This document shows, piece after piece, positions 19,438 to 28,177 of a stretch of 64,000 nt of DNA. Both the position numbers and the translations under genes were made by a program. The DNA is taken from contig CAXXFI010000001.1 of the NCBI GenBank assembly GCA_963665155.2, positions 62,001-126,000 on the forward strand. Direction: 5' to 3'. How positions within the stretch are numbered: position 1 is the stretch's first letter; the number at the start of each line of letters is the position of its first letter. The stretch comes from UBA1141 sp963665155. GTDB taxonomy: Bacteria > Chloroflexota > Dehalococcoidia > Lucifugimonadales > UBA3495. The notes below the pieces were generated by a model. It saw only the letters and a list, made by a program, of their open reading frames with translations. It did no database searches and had not been told where the DNA came from.

Positions 19438-20592
19438 ATGGACGTACAGCTATTTAAAATAGAAGTACCAGAGGAAACGTTAACCGACCTGCAGGAAAGG
19501 CTGGCCCAAACCCGTTGGTCCGATGAGATTCCTGGGTCGGATTGGGACTACGGCACCAACCTGGCCTACCTCAAGGAGTTGGTGGATTATTGGCGGACCA
19601 GCTTCGACTGGCGCGCACAGGAGGCGGCCATCAACCGATTTTCCCACTTCCGGGCAAACGTGGACGGTTTGGGCATTCACTTTATCCATGAAAAGGGCAA
19701 AGGCCCAAACCCGATGCCATTGATTTTGACCCACGGTTGGCCCGGCTCATTTTTCGAGATGTCGAAGATTACACCGTTGCTTACCGACCCGGCAAGTCAC
19801 GGCGGAGATGCTGCCGACGCATTTCACGTGGTGACCCCTTCAATGCCCGGATACGGATTCTCCGACGCTGCGACCACGCCAGGGATGCACGTGCTGCGAG
19901 TATCGGACTTTTGGGTCAAGCTGATGACCGAAGACTTGGGCTACAATCGGTTCGGCGCTCAGGGAGGAGACTGGGGGGCTAGCGTTACCGCCAACCTTGG
20001 CTATTCTTATCCGGACAACCTCATCGGCATCCACCTGACGTCAATGGTCCGGCCCAATCCCTATTTGGGCGCTGGCTCCACTCCTCTCTCCGATGCCGAG
20101 CAGGCATTTATGAAACAAAGGGAGGAATGGACACAAGCGGAGGGCGGCTACGGGCACATTCAAGGGACGAAGCCCCAGACGTTGTCCTACGGTCTCAATG
20201 ACTCTCCCGCAGGCCTGGCCGCTTGGTTGGTGGAAAAATACCGGACTTGGAGCGATTGCGGCGGCGACGTCGAAAAACGCTTCACCAAGGACGAGTTGCT
20301 TACCACCATCACGATCTATTGGGTTACACAGAGCATTAATTCCTCCACCCGTCTCTACTACGAGACCGCCAGGCATCCTTGGGACTTGAAGCAAGGCGAG
20401 CGCATTTCAGTGCCGTCAGCCATGGCCGTGTTCCCAGCGGAGATAAGCCACCCGCCCAGGGAGTGGGGGCATCGGTCATATAACGTCCAACGTTGGACCG
20501 ACATGCCCAGCGGCGGTCACTTTGCTGCTCTTGAAGAACCCGAGAGGCTGGCAGAGGACATTCGGGCTTTCTTCCGCCCTTTAAGAGACTGA
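19438..20592 (+). CDS. Epoxide hydrolase, EHN domain / alpha-beta hydrolase
   Basis: 384 residues, close to microsomal-type bacterial epoxide hydrolases. The N-terminal EHN domain (residues 1-110, FKIEVPEETLTDLQERLAQT) is followed by an alpha/beta hydrolase fold with oxyanion motif HGWPGS near 98, nucleophile Asp in GGDWGA near 177, and catalytic His in GGHFAALEEPE near 360. It adds water to an epoxide to give a diol, probably in detoxification or degradation of hydrophobic compounds. ATG 19438 has AAGGAG upstream. The frame is intact. Confidence 0.9.
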   Translation: MDVQLFKIEVPEETLTDLQERLAQTRWSDEIPGSDWDYGTNLAYLKELVDYWRTSFDWRAQEAAINRFSHFRANVDGLGIHFIHEKGKGPNPMPLILTHGWPGSFFEMSKITPLLTDPASHGGDAADAFHVVTPSMPGYGFSDAATTPGMHVLRVSDFWVKLMTEDLGYNRFGAQGGDWGASVTANLGYSYPDNLIGIHLTSMVRPNPYLGAGSTPLSDAEQAFMKQREEWTQAEGGYGHIQGTKPQTLSYGLNDSPAGLAAWLVEKYRTWSDCGGDVEKRFTKDELLTTITIYWVTQSINSSTRLYYETARHPWDLKQGERISVPSAMAVFPAEISHPPREWGHRSYNVQRWTDMPSGGHFAALEEPERLAEDIRAFFRPLRD

Positions 20593-20767
20593 TTCACTGC
20601 GGCACTAATGATTACCGGGAATGGTCATTCTCTCGCTAGACACCTGATCATTCCCTGGAATTATTATGTTCGGGGTAACCGGAGCGTTTTTCCTACGCTG
20701 GCCCAATCGTGACGCTCCTATTGCTTGACCGCTCTATTTACGGCTGTATTTAAGGGCAACACAAAAG
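20593..20767. terminator. Possible hairpin between convergent genes
   Basis: GGGAATGGTCA and TGATCATTCCC at about 20618-20660 can pair (with a G-T pair) around a loop of about 16 nt. There is no strong T-run, so this is a weak bidirectional terminator candidate. Confidence 0.3.
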
Positions 20768-21592
20768 TCAGCCCCGCCGAGGTTGCCACGAGACCAACGC
20801 TGGCTGCAACGGTTGGGAACCCTTGATGATGAACCCACTATCGGTTTCTTCCAGCAAATCCGGCAGGATTTGCTGGAGGCTCGTCAGTTGACTGCTGCCC
20901 GGGGCCAGATACAAGCGGCCCGTCAGTTGCTCCAATGCCTGCTCCCGATCGTCAAACCCTCTTTGGGGGAGTTGCTCCAACATTTCAACATTGGCGTTTA
21001 TTCCCAACTGGGACAGCACGTCACGGAATTGGGGTAGGCTAGGCAAGGGGATTCGATCTTCACAGTGAACCATCCGCCACAATGGGTATATCTGCGACTG
21101 GGGAGGTGTTTGGAAAAGCACCACCAGCACCTTTTCACGGGCATGAGCCTCCATTTTCCTGACGAAGCTCACTATCCCGGCCACCACGTATAAGACGTGG
21201 GCGCACAAGACGATGTCCACCGCCTCCACTTGGGCTTCTTCCCACCGGGCCTCGACCAGAGTGACGTTTTTCAAGCCTGAGTCCGACGCTTGCTCACGCA
21301 GCACCTGGCACATGCTGGACGACGGCTCCACAGCCACAACTTCTCGGCAGCGGGTCGCTAAGGGAAGGGCCAACCGACCGCCGCCGGCCCCCACGTCCAT
21401 AACCGATTGGTGGGGCTCAACTTCTTGCATCAGCCGATTTACCAGCGGGTCTTCCGTGCGCCGGGGGTCGGCCTTGAAATTCTGGGCAAAGGGCCGCCAA
21501 TGGTCTTGAGGAGGAGGCACCTCTCCCCGTTTGCCGTCCGATTGGGCGTGCTCGGTCTCGACCGATTCTCTCCACCGTTGGGTTGCCGTCAT
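20768..21592 (-). CDS. Class I SAM-dependent methyltransferase
   Basis: 274 residues with motif I VMDVGAGGGRLALPLA near 68 and the acidic residue of motif II (VVAVEPSSSM). These define a small-molecule methyltransferase of the Methyltransf_25/11 type. The late motif DIVLCAHVLYVV (~130) fits. The substrate is unknown. It is convergent with the epoxide hydrolase and divergent from the sugar dehydrogenase. Confidence 0.8.
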   Translation of the reverse strand: MTATQRWRESVETEHAQSDGKRGEVPPPQDHWRPFAQNFKADPRRTEDPLVNRLMQEVEPHQSVMDVGAGGGRLALPLATRCREVVAVEPSSSMCQVLREQASDSGLKNVTLVEARWEEAQVEAVDIVLCAHVLYVVAGIVSFVRKMEAHAREKVLVVLFQTPPQSQIYPLWRMVHCEDRIPLPSLPQFRDVLSQLGINANVEMLEQLPQRGFDDREQALEQLTGRLYLAPGSSQLTSLQQILPDLLEETDSGFIIKGSQPLQPALVSWQPRRG

Positions 21593-21875
21593 GCTTTTCT
21601 CCTAATCACACATTTGAGGAACTCAAGTAATCGCAGGTCCCTCAACTTCCACTTGGTAATTCTAAGGCCGCTACCAACGTCCTTCAATCCACCGTTTAGA
21701 TAAACCTTATGAATCAACCCGAAGAAACAGTTGCTCACCACTGGCTATGCGTGAACGCACAGCCGTGAACGTATAGAATGAGGGCCACACGAACAGATGA
21801 ATTCGGACAGAATTCTTGGGTGGAGCGGACAGGACATTGGAAAAATTGCTTTGGCTACTAAAAGGGAGATTTGGC

Positions 21876-23381
21876 TTGATCGCCTTCTTGGTCTCTGCCG
21901 CCCTGGTAGTTCTGGTGGCTTGCGGCGGAACAAACCCAACTCCGAAGCCCAGCAACGCAACCGCACAACCGTCGGCCCCTCGATCCGGGCTGACAGTTTT
22001 ATCACAGGCGACCCTTTCGCCAACCGCAACTCTGATTCCGGCCAGCACCACTTCACCAGCGAGCACCGCTGAACCAGTCAACACGATTTCGCCGGCCAGC
22101 ACGATTTCACCACCAGCTACTTTGGCACCACCGGGGGCACCACCGGGTACACCAACCATCACACCAGCCGCCACGCCTCTAACGGCGACCACATCTCCAG
22201 CCGAAGACCGGGGCGATGCTGAAACTCCTCCAGCATTACGACCTTTGTCAGTGGAACGGGTATTCGAAAATCTCGATTTCAACCGGTTGACCAACCTGGC
22301 GCAGCCGGACGATGGCACGAACCGGCTGTTTGTTACCGAGCAGGGCGGCCTGATCCGAGTTTTCCCCAACCAGCAGGACGTTGCGAAGACCCGAGTTTTC
22401 CTCGACATTGCGGGCCGGGTCAGCACAGTGAATAACGAAGAGGGGCTTTTGGGACTGGCCTTCGACCCTGATTTCCAAAACAACGGTTTCTTTTACGTTT
22501 ATTATTCAGCCTCCAACCCCCGGCGTTCCGTCGTCTCCCGGTTCTCCGTCAGCGAGGACGATCCCAATCTTGCCGACGTTGGCAGCGAGTTGGTGATCCT
22601 CGAAATTTCCCAACCGGCGGGCAACCACAACGGCGGTCAACTGGCCTTTGGTCCCGGCGGGTTTCTGTACATCGGCGTTGGTGACGGGGGGCGGGGCGGC
22701 GACCCTTTCGGCAACGGGCAAAACACGGAGACGCTCTTAGGCACAATCCTGAAGATTGACGTCTCGGGTGCGGTTAAGGGTGAGCCATACCGTATTCCGG
22801 CAAACAACCCTTTCGTCGGGATAGACGGATCACGGGAAGAGATTTTCGCCTACGGCTTGCGCAATCCATGGCGTTTTTCTTTTGACATGGGTCCAGTTAA
22901 TGCGGGCTCGGCAGATACGCTCCAGGATTCTGAGGAAGAAGGAGCGTCAGCGACACTGGTGGAAATTTGGGTCGCGGACGTTGGTCAAAATCAATGGGAG
23001 GAAATAGATTTGGTCCGCAGCGGGTTGAACTACGGGTGGAACATCATGGAAGGCGGCCATTGTTTTTCTCCCAGGTCCGGGTGCGAGGATGAAGGTCTGG
23101 AGTTTCCCGTGGCTGAATACGGAAGGGATGCCGGATGCTCGGTCACCGGCGGTTACGTTTACCGGGGAAACAACCTTCCCTCACTGTCCGGCGCCTACGT
23201 TTTCGGCGACTTCTGCTCCGGGACCATTTGGGGAATGCGCTACGACGGCACGTCGGTAACCGAAAGCCTCAGGTTAGCGGACTCCGGACTCAACATCACT
23301 TCTTTTGGCCAAGACTTGACTGGGGAGATTTACATTCTGTCCCGGAACGAAGGCATATACCGCTTGGCGACGCCAGATTAA
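21876..23381 (+). CDS. PQQ-dependent sugar dehydrogenase-like lipoprotein (GSDH family)
   Basis: About 501 residues. A hydrophobic signal ends in the lipobox LVACGG, followed by about 100 residues of Pro/Thr/Ser-rich linker with repeated STISPAST-type segments. The C-terminal half is a glucose/sorbosone dehydrogenase beta-propeller: NRLFVTEQGGLIRVF, NNEEGLLGLAFDP, NHNGGQLAFGPGGFLYIGVG with the catalytic His, and ADVGQNQWEEID. The enzyme oxidises a sugar outside the cell with PQQ; the real sugar is unknown. Residues upstream of TTG 21876 do not resemble a signal peptide, and AAAGGGAG precedes it by about 7 nt. Confidence 0.85.
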   Translation: MIAFLVSAALVVLVACGGTNPTPKPSNATAQPSAPRSGLTVLSQATLSPTATLIPASTTSPASTAEPVNTISPASTISPPATLAPPGAPPGTPTITPAATPLTATTSPAEDRGDAETPPALRPLSVERVFENLDFNRLTNLAQPDDGTNRLFVTEQGGLIRVFPNQQDVAKTRVFLDIAGRVSTVNNEEGLLGLAFDPDFQNNGFFYVYYSASNPRRSVVSRFSVSEDDPNLADVGSELVILEISQPAGNHNGGQLAFGPGGFLYIGVGDGGRGGDPFGNGQNTETLLGTILKIDVSGAVKGEPYRIPANNPFVGIDGSREEIFAYGLRNPWRFSFDMGPVNAGSADTLQDSEEEGASATLVEIWVADVGQNQWEEIDLVRSGLNYGWNIMEGGHCFSPRSGCEDEGLEFPVAEYGRDAGCSVTGGYVYRGNNLPSLSGAYVFGDFCSGTIWGMRYDGTSVTESLRLADSGLNITSFGQDLTGEIYILSRNEGIYRLATPD

Positions 23382-23747
23382 ATGAGCAGAGGAGCGTAGT
23401 GCCCGAGCTTTGCGGCCAAGCCGGTGGCGCGTCAGACAGGGTATGTGGAATCGATCCGTTACACCGGCGCAGGCCGGTGCCATGCTCTTCGCTAGGTTGA
23501 GACAATTTCTGGATTCCGGCCTGCGCCGGAAAGACGAACCTGAACCTAATCCACTTTACAATGACACCAAGTTAATCCGCTTGACAGGCGGCAACCTCGC
23601 ATGATTTGCTGTGCCTGAGCCGGAAGAGCACACCCGGAAGGGCACACATGGTTGAGGACTGTAGCGGCTCTCGATGATTTAACGGAACATTTCATCAGAG
23701 CGCACTTAGTCAGATCAAGAAAAGCGAAATAAACACGAGGTCATATA
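23382..23747. other. Intergenic with REP-like palindromes
   Basis: Contains the palindrome pair described at 23455-23535. The rest has no gene. A weak Shine-Dalgarno GAGG precedes the LLM gene. Confidence 0.45.
23455..23535. repeat. REP-like inverted repeat
   Basis: CCGGCGCAGGCCGG near 23464 and its exact reverse complement CCGGCCTGCGCCGG near 23517 face each other across about 40 nt. The right arm (GGATTCCGGCCTGCGCCGGAA) has the look of interspersed palindromic elements common in intergenic DNA. Confidence 0.6.
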
Positions 23748-24698
23748 ATGGATGAAAAGTTGATTGGAGTGGCTATTGGCGGAAACAAGGTAGCGGATGT
23801 TCAAGCCGACATTGAGGCAGCGGAAAAAGTCGGCATTCAGGCGGCCTGGATGACCACCGGAGGCGCAAGGCTTGACAGCATCACTACTTTTGCAGCCACC
23901 GCCGCCCGCACTCAGAGCATAAAATTCGGCACTTCCATAGTGCCCACCTACCCTCGCCATCCCTTGGTGATGGTGCAGCAAGCCCAAGTGGTGGGCCAAT
24001 TGGCGCCGGGACGCTTCCGCTTGGGAATCGGCCCCAGCCACCGCCCAACCATGCGGGCCATGGGCATCCAGATGCCCAGTCCCTTGGGACACCTGCGAGA
24101 CTACCTGAAGATACTCAAAGCGTTGCTCCAGACAGGCAAAGTGGACTACGACGGCGAGTTTTACCAGGCCCACGACAGCATTGGCGAGCCGGTTGACGTA
24201 CAGGTGATGGCGTCGGCTTTACAGAGAAACTCATTCGAACTCTGCGGCGCAGAATCCGACGGCGCGATTAGCTGGGTGTGCCCCAGCGCCTACCTGCGGG
24301 ACGTAGCTCTGCCAGCCATGAAGAAAGGCGCAGAGGAGGCCGGGAGGCCGGTGCCGCCTCTAATCGCTCACCTCCCCGTCTGTGTCCACGATAACGTGGA
24401 TGAGGTCCGGGCCGCTTTCCGTGAGCAGTTCCCGGTGTACCCGACCCTCCCTTTCTACAGGCGCATGCTAGTCAGTTCCGGCTATCCCGAGGCGTCCCAG
24501 AAAACATGGAGCGACGCTATGATGGACGGATTGGTCGTCTACGGCGACGAAACCAAGGTAGCTGAAGGGATAAAGAAGTTGTTCTCCGACGGTGCTGGCG
24601 AAATTCTGGTTTCCCCGGTGCTGGCGGGCGATGACCGGCCCGCGTCTCTGAATAGGACTCTGAAGCTACTGGGTCAGGTAGCGCAGGCCGGTTCATAA
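23748..24698 (+). CDS. LLM class flavin-dependent (F420-type) oxidoreductase
   Basis: 316 residues forming the luciferase-like TIM barrel: MDEKLIGVAIGGNKV at the N-terminus, IKFGTSIVPTYPRHPLVMVQ (~65), LAPGRFRLGIGPSHRP (~95) and a C-terminal EILVSPV strand. F420-dependent members of this family reduce or oxidise C-C, C-O or imine bonds of small molecules. Chloroflexota often encode many copies. The substrate is unknown. It stands with GMC, CMD and NIPSNAP genes in an apparent degradation region. Confidence 0.85.
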   Translation: MDEKLIGVAIGGNKVADVQADIEAAEKVGIQAAWMTTGGARLDSITTFAATAARTQSIKFGTSIVPTYPRHPLVMVQQAQVVGQLAPGRFRLGIGPSHRPTMRAMGIQMPSPLGHLRDYLKILKALLQTGKVDYDGEFYQAHDSIGEPVDVQVMASALQRNSFELCGAESDGAISWVCPSAYLRDVALPAMKKGAEEAGRPVPPLIAHLPVCVHDNVDEVRAAFREQFPVYPTLPFYRRMLVSSGYPEASQKTWSDAMMDGLVVYGDETKVAEGIKKLFSDGAGEILVSPVLAGDDRPASLNRTLKLLGQVAQAGS

Positions 24699-24908
24699 AG
24701 CACAGTCCAGAACCTAGAAAGTGGGGCAGTATCTGAGTTTCGATGGCGCAAGTGCCGAGTTTTGGAAATACGCGTCTATATTGGCCGTTCGCTCTGAGCC
24801 AGTCGAAGGGGCCCTCTGTCGAAATGTTCCTCAGCGGTATTCGATTCAACAAGCTCACCGGGACGTTCTATCAACAAGCTATAAACCCAATATCGGCAGC
24901 GGGCACAA
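24699..24908. repeat. Intergenic with interspersed-repeat-like sequence
   Basis: 24785-24835 contains TCTGAGCCAGTCGAAGGGG and CCCTCTGTCGAAATG. These resemble the CCCTTCGACAAGCTCAGGG-type dispersed repeat also seen at 27926-28060. No gene seen. Confidence 0.4.
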
Positions 24909-26456
24909 TTGAAATACGACGTTTTAATAGTCGGCGCAGGCTCGGCAGGCTGCGTCTTAGCGGCCCGAATATCCGAAGACCCCAACCAGTCGGTGCTGCT
25001 CTTGGAGGCAGGAGCCGATTACCCGAATTTCGAGCACCTGCCCGACGAACTGAAGAACGGTTTTAATCAGGATGCCTCCTCCCAAGCTTCGACTTTCAAC
25101 TGGGCCTACCAAGCATCGGGAGCCCAAGGCCAGGAAGCCCCTTTGCAGGTTGCCCGAGGCAAGGTGGTGGGCGGCTCCAGCGCCGTGAACGGCCAGGTAC
25201 TCCTGCGCGGCATTCCCGAGGATTACGACTCCTGGGCGGAAATGGGAAACGATCAATGGTCTTTCATCAACGTCCTGCCATTCTTTAGAAAGCTGGAAAC
25301 CGACGAAGACATCCGCGACGACTTTCACGGCAGCGACGGCCCGATCCCCGTCCGCAGGGAAAACCGGCAAAACTGGCGGCCCTATCAAACGGCCTTTGTT
25401 GAAGCCTGCGTGGCGGCGGGATACCCGGAAGACGCCGACATGAATCACCCCGATTCCACGGGCGTGGGCCCCGTGCCGGTTAACACATCCAACGGCATCC
25501 GCATGAACACCGCTCTGACCTATTTGGACCCGGCTAGGCACCGGCTGAACTTGACCGTTAAAGCCAATGTGCTTACCAGGCGCGTCCTTTTCGAAGGCGA
25601 CAGAGCAACCGGTGTAGAAGTGGAGAGCGATGGGGAGATATTCGTAGTAGAAGCCGATCAGATTGTACTCGCCGCTGGGGGAATCGCCTCTCCCCAACTG
25701 CTTTTGCTTTCGGGTGTGGGCCCGGCGGATCACCTGCGAGAGCTAGGAATTCCAGTAGTCCGGGACTTGCCCGGAGTTGGGCAGAACCTGCGGGACCACC
25801 CATTGGTCACCGTTGAACTTGCCGTCAAAGAAGGTGTCCACTTGGATATCAACGGCCCCCGAATGCAGGCTGGCCTTCGCTACACCGCCGCCGGATCGTC
25901 TCTGCGCAACGACATGCAGATTTTTCCGGGGAACTACGGTGGCCCGAAGACGGGAGACCCCTTGGGGGGCGCTTGGAAAACCCGCGAACTGGGTGTGCGG
26001 CTGACCTGTATTTTAGAACTGGCGTACAGTGCTGGGGAACTACGCCTGGCATCGAATGACCCGACCGAAAAGCCGAAACTGGCCTACCGGTATCTGGAAG
26101 ACCCCCGAGACTTGGAACGGTGCCGGGAAGCCGTACGGATTTGCCAGCGTCTGCTGGAACACCCGTCCCTCAAATCAATCGTCGACCACTGGGCGGAACC
26201 CACCGAGCAAGACTTGGTATCCGACCAGTCTTTGGACGCTTGGTTGGCTAAAAACATCAGCACCGCCCAGCACACCTGCGGTACCTGTAAGATGGGTCCC
26301 GATACCGACCCAATGGCTGTTGTGGACCAGTACGGCAAGGTCAAGGGGATTACTGGCCTAACCGTTGCCGACCTGTCCATCGCCCCCAACGTAGTCCGGG
26401 CCAATACGAATTCTACTGCGATAATGATTGGGGAGAGGGTTTCCGGGTGGATCTAA
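24909..26456 (+). CDS. GMC family oxidoreductase (choline dehydrogenase-like)
   Basis: 515 residues. FAD-binding VLIVGAGSAGCVLAARIS is at the N-terminus, the family signature GKVVGGSSAVNGQVLLRG near 83, and QIVLAAGGIASPQLLLLSGVG near 250. The C-terminal HTCGTCKMG...VADLSIAPN carries the catalytic His region. GMC enzymes oxidise alcohols to aldehydes with FAD. The start is TTG 24909 because the FAD motif begins at residue 4; the Shine-Dalgarno is weak. A strong terminator follows. Confidence 0.9.
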   Translation: MKYDVLIVGAGSAGCVLAARISEDPNQSVLLLEAGADYPNFEHLPDELKNGFNQDASSQASTFNWAYQASGAQGQEAPLQVARGKVVGGSSAVNGQVLLRGIPEDYDSWAEMGNDQWSFINVLPFFRKLETDEDIRDDFHGSDGPIPVRRENRQNWRPYQTAFVEACVAAGYPEDADMNHPDSTGVGPVPVNTSNGIRMNTALTYLDPARHRLNLTVKANVLTRRVLFEGDRATGVEVESDGEIFVVEADQIVLAAGGIASPQLLLLSGVGPADHLRELGIPVVRDLPGVGQNLRDHPLVTVELAVKEGVHLDINGPRMQAGLRYTAAGSSLRNDMQIFPGNYGGPKTGDPLGGAWKTRELGVRLTCILELAYSAGELRLASNDPTEKPKLAYRYLEDPRDLERCREAVRICQRLLEHPSLKSIVDHWAEPTEQDLVSDQSLDAWLAKNISTAQHTCGTCKMGPDTDPMAVVDQYGKVKGITGLTVADLSIAPNVVRANTNSTAIMIGERVSGWI

Positions 26457-26545
26457 TTCCACTCGAACACGCTCCTCGGCTATGCAAAACTCGCGGTGGT
26501 TGAGGATAGTCACCCTGACCAAAGAACCACGAACCCAACACCCAG

Positions 26546-26590
26546 ACAAAGTAAAAGGGTTCCGACTAAATCGGAACCCTTTTACTTTGT
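26546..26590. terminator. Bidirectional Rho-independent terminator
   Basis: A perfect 20-bp inverted repeat (ACAAAGTAAAAGGGTTCCGA and its complement) with the 5-nt loop CTAAA. A/T-rich outer ends make it work on both strands. It separates the convergent GMC gene and the selenoprotein candidate. Confidence 0.9.
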
Positions 26591-26657
26591 GCTAGCCGCT
26601 GTAGTGGCCTCTGAACATCTAACTCAGTTGCAAGCTTAATCGGAATCGGGTTTGGTC

Positions 26658-27305
26658 TTAGTCCCCGGAAACCGTCGCTTGCTTCTCGGGAGTCTTGGCC
26701 ACCTTGCCAAATTCCTTGGGGGTGGAGTCGTTCTTAAACGCCAGCTTGTCTAGCAGGGGTTCCCAGCCTCTGTCGGAGTCCAGTTCGGCTCCCAAACCGT
26801 CGGCCAAGCGGTCCATGTAATTAAACAAGCAGGTAATGTGGACAATGTCCACAATATCCTCATCGGCCCAACCGACGGACTTTAGGTCTTCCACATAGGC
26901 GCCCTTGGTATTTCCCGGGTCCACGGTTAGGGACTCGGCGAACTCCAACATTGCCACCTATTTGGGTGTCAAGTTGGCATTGTGGTAATCGTCTCCGACT
27001 TGCTCGGCCAGTTGGGAATCGGGGTCTGCGTTATGCAACGCCGTTGCATGAGCAAGGGTTCAATACTGACATTTATTGATTGCCGAAACCACGGTGGCAA
27101 TCATCTCCCGCTCGGCCGGTGTTAAGCCCGACTCGCTGCGCATCACGGAACCGATATGGGCGGCCAGGGTCTGCACAATCTTGGGGCGGAGGCTGGAGAC
27201 TGCTTGGACATTGGGAATAAACCCGCGATTCTCGAGCATATCATCGTAGATTTCTTTGATCTGCCCAGTAGCCCCTTCGTAAGGAATGGTCCTGACGTAT
27301 GGCAT
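26658..27305 (-). CDS. AhpD/CMD-like selenoprotein candidate (CxxU) with additional in-frame TAG
   Basis: Read through TGA at 27060-27062, this is one 216-codon protein of the peroxidase-related AhpD-like family. The start ATG 27305 has AAGGAGA upstream. The active site reads E-x11-C-Q-Y-U-T-L-A-H, which is the AhpD motif E-x11-C-x-x-C-x-x-x-H with selenocysteine (residue 82) in place of the second Cys. A hairpin sits at the expected SECIS position. Sequence after the TGA (AHATALHN..., then DIVHITCLFNYMDRLADGLG) aligns without gaps to the gene at 30040. A second in-frame stop, TAG at 26958-26960 (residue 116), lies where that relative has Thr. It is either a nonsense mutation or a sequencing error. 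Predicted role: thiol/selenol peroxidase or disulfide chemistry. No selA/B/C/D is in the window. Confidence 0.75.
27033..27049 (-). promoter_or_regulatory. SECIS-like hairpin of gene at 26658-27305
   Basis: On the minus strand the stem ATGCAAC/GTTGCAT (7 bp, perfect) closes the loop GGC. The stem starts 11 nt and the loop 18 nt after the TGA. Bacterial SECIS elements have a small loop with an early G about 16-37 nt after the UGA. Confidence 0.7.
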
Positions 27306-27573
27306 GCTGTCTCCTTATGTTGACGTTTTTTGGGTGGTTTTATCACTGACTTTAGGGATTAAGATGAACAATTACTAAATCAGGTTCGGCTGCCCTCACC
27401 TTCAGGTCAGAAACTCCTTGTCCGTGTCCACACCTAGAGTTATACTGGCCCCAATTATACCGAAGCCGGAGTGAAATGGAACATAAATTCCGCTCTGGTA
27501 TTTGAGTATAACCGGCGTATGTCAGCTGCGCCCAGCATCCATTTTGCAATCTAAAAAAACAAGGAGCCCAACT
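27306..27573. other. Divergent intergenic region
   Basis: Separates the minus-strand selenoprotein candidate from the plus-strand NIPSNAP gene and should hold both promoters. No ORF or clear box was assigned. The NIPSNAP Shine-Dalgarno AAGGAG is at 27560-27565. Confidence 0.4.
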
Positions 27574-27885
27574 ATGATTTACCAGCTTCGCACCTACACT
27601 GTCAACAAGGGAATGATGGACGACTGGGTTAACCTTTTCAACGACAAATTGGTTGGCATTATGGCCGACAACGGCATCAAGGTTGAGGATGCCTGGGTCA
27701 ACCTGGACAAGAACCAATTCATCTGGATTCGTTCCTTTGCCAGCCCCGAAGACGTGACCGCCAAAGAAGCTGCTTTCTACGGCTCCGCCGACTGGAACGC
27801 AGTGATGGATCACGCCCGCACCCACTTGGCCCGCATTGAGGTAGAGCCCATGGAGTCGGTACTGAAAGTGCCCGCCTCCCGCTGA
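27574..27885 (+). CDS. NIPSNAP family protein
   Basis: 103 residues with the NIPSNAP/dimeric alpha-beta barrel pattern: MIYQLRTYTVNKGMMDDWVN at the start and FIWIRSFASPEDV in the middle. Family members are small, often dimeric, and found next to oxidoreductases; enzymatic roles are mostly unknown. ATG 27574 follows AAGGAG by 8 nt, so the upstream ATG at 27502 is rejected. Confidence 0.85.
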   Translation: MIYQLRTYTVNKGMMDDWVNLFNDKLVGIMADNGIKVEDAWVNLDKNQFIWIRSFASPEDVTAKEAAFYGSADWNAVMDHARTHLARIEVEPMESVLKVPASR

Positions 27886-27925
27886 GCGATTAGACCGCTA
27901 ACGATCACCCAGAATTACTGATTCG

Positions 27926-28060
27926 CTATCCGTTTGCCCTGAGCTTGTCAAAGGGTGCTGCAGAGTAGAGATGGTTCGATAGGCTCACCACGAACGGGTA
28001 GGGTCTATAAAATGATTCACCAAGAGTTTGTCGAAGGGTCTTAGGCACGATTGATCGGCC
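27926..28060. repeat. Interspersed repeat-like inverted sequence
   Basis: GCCCTGAGCTTGTCAAAGGG, GGTTCGATAGGCTCACCACGAACGG and GTTTGTCGAAGGG occur in one non-coding stretch. The first and second parts form the head/tail of a common dispersed repeat type (CCCTTCGACAAGCTCAGGG ... CGTTCGTGGTGAGCC). The related fragment at 24785 suggests a family in this genome. Confidence 0.5.
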
Positions 28061-28177
28061 CTTAGGCTCGCCACAATCGGTGTTGGATGGAATTAACAGC
28101 AATTCCAGACCATATAAACACGCCTGAAACCCTCGTAAATATACGGTTTCTGCCCGGCACAAGGGGAGGTCGGTAAA

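Noticed and set aside
26958..26960. Pyrrolysine at the TAG of the minus-strand CxxU gene
   Set aside because: One isolated TAG, aligned to Thr in the relative, with no supporting element; mutation or sequence error is simpler.
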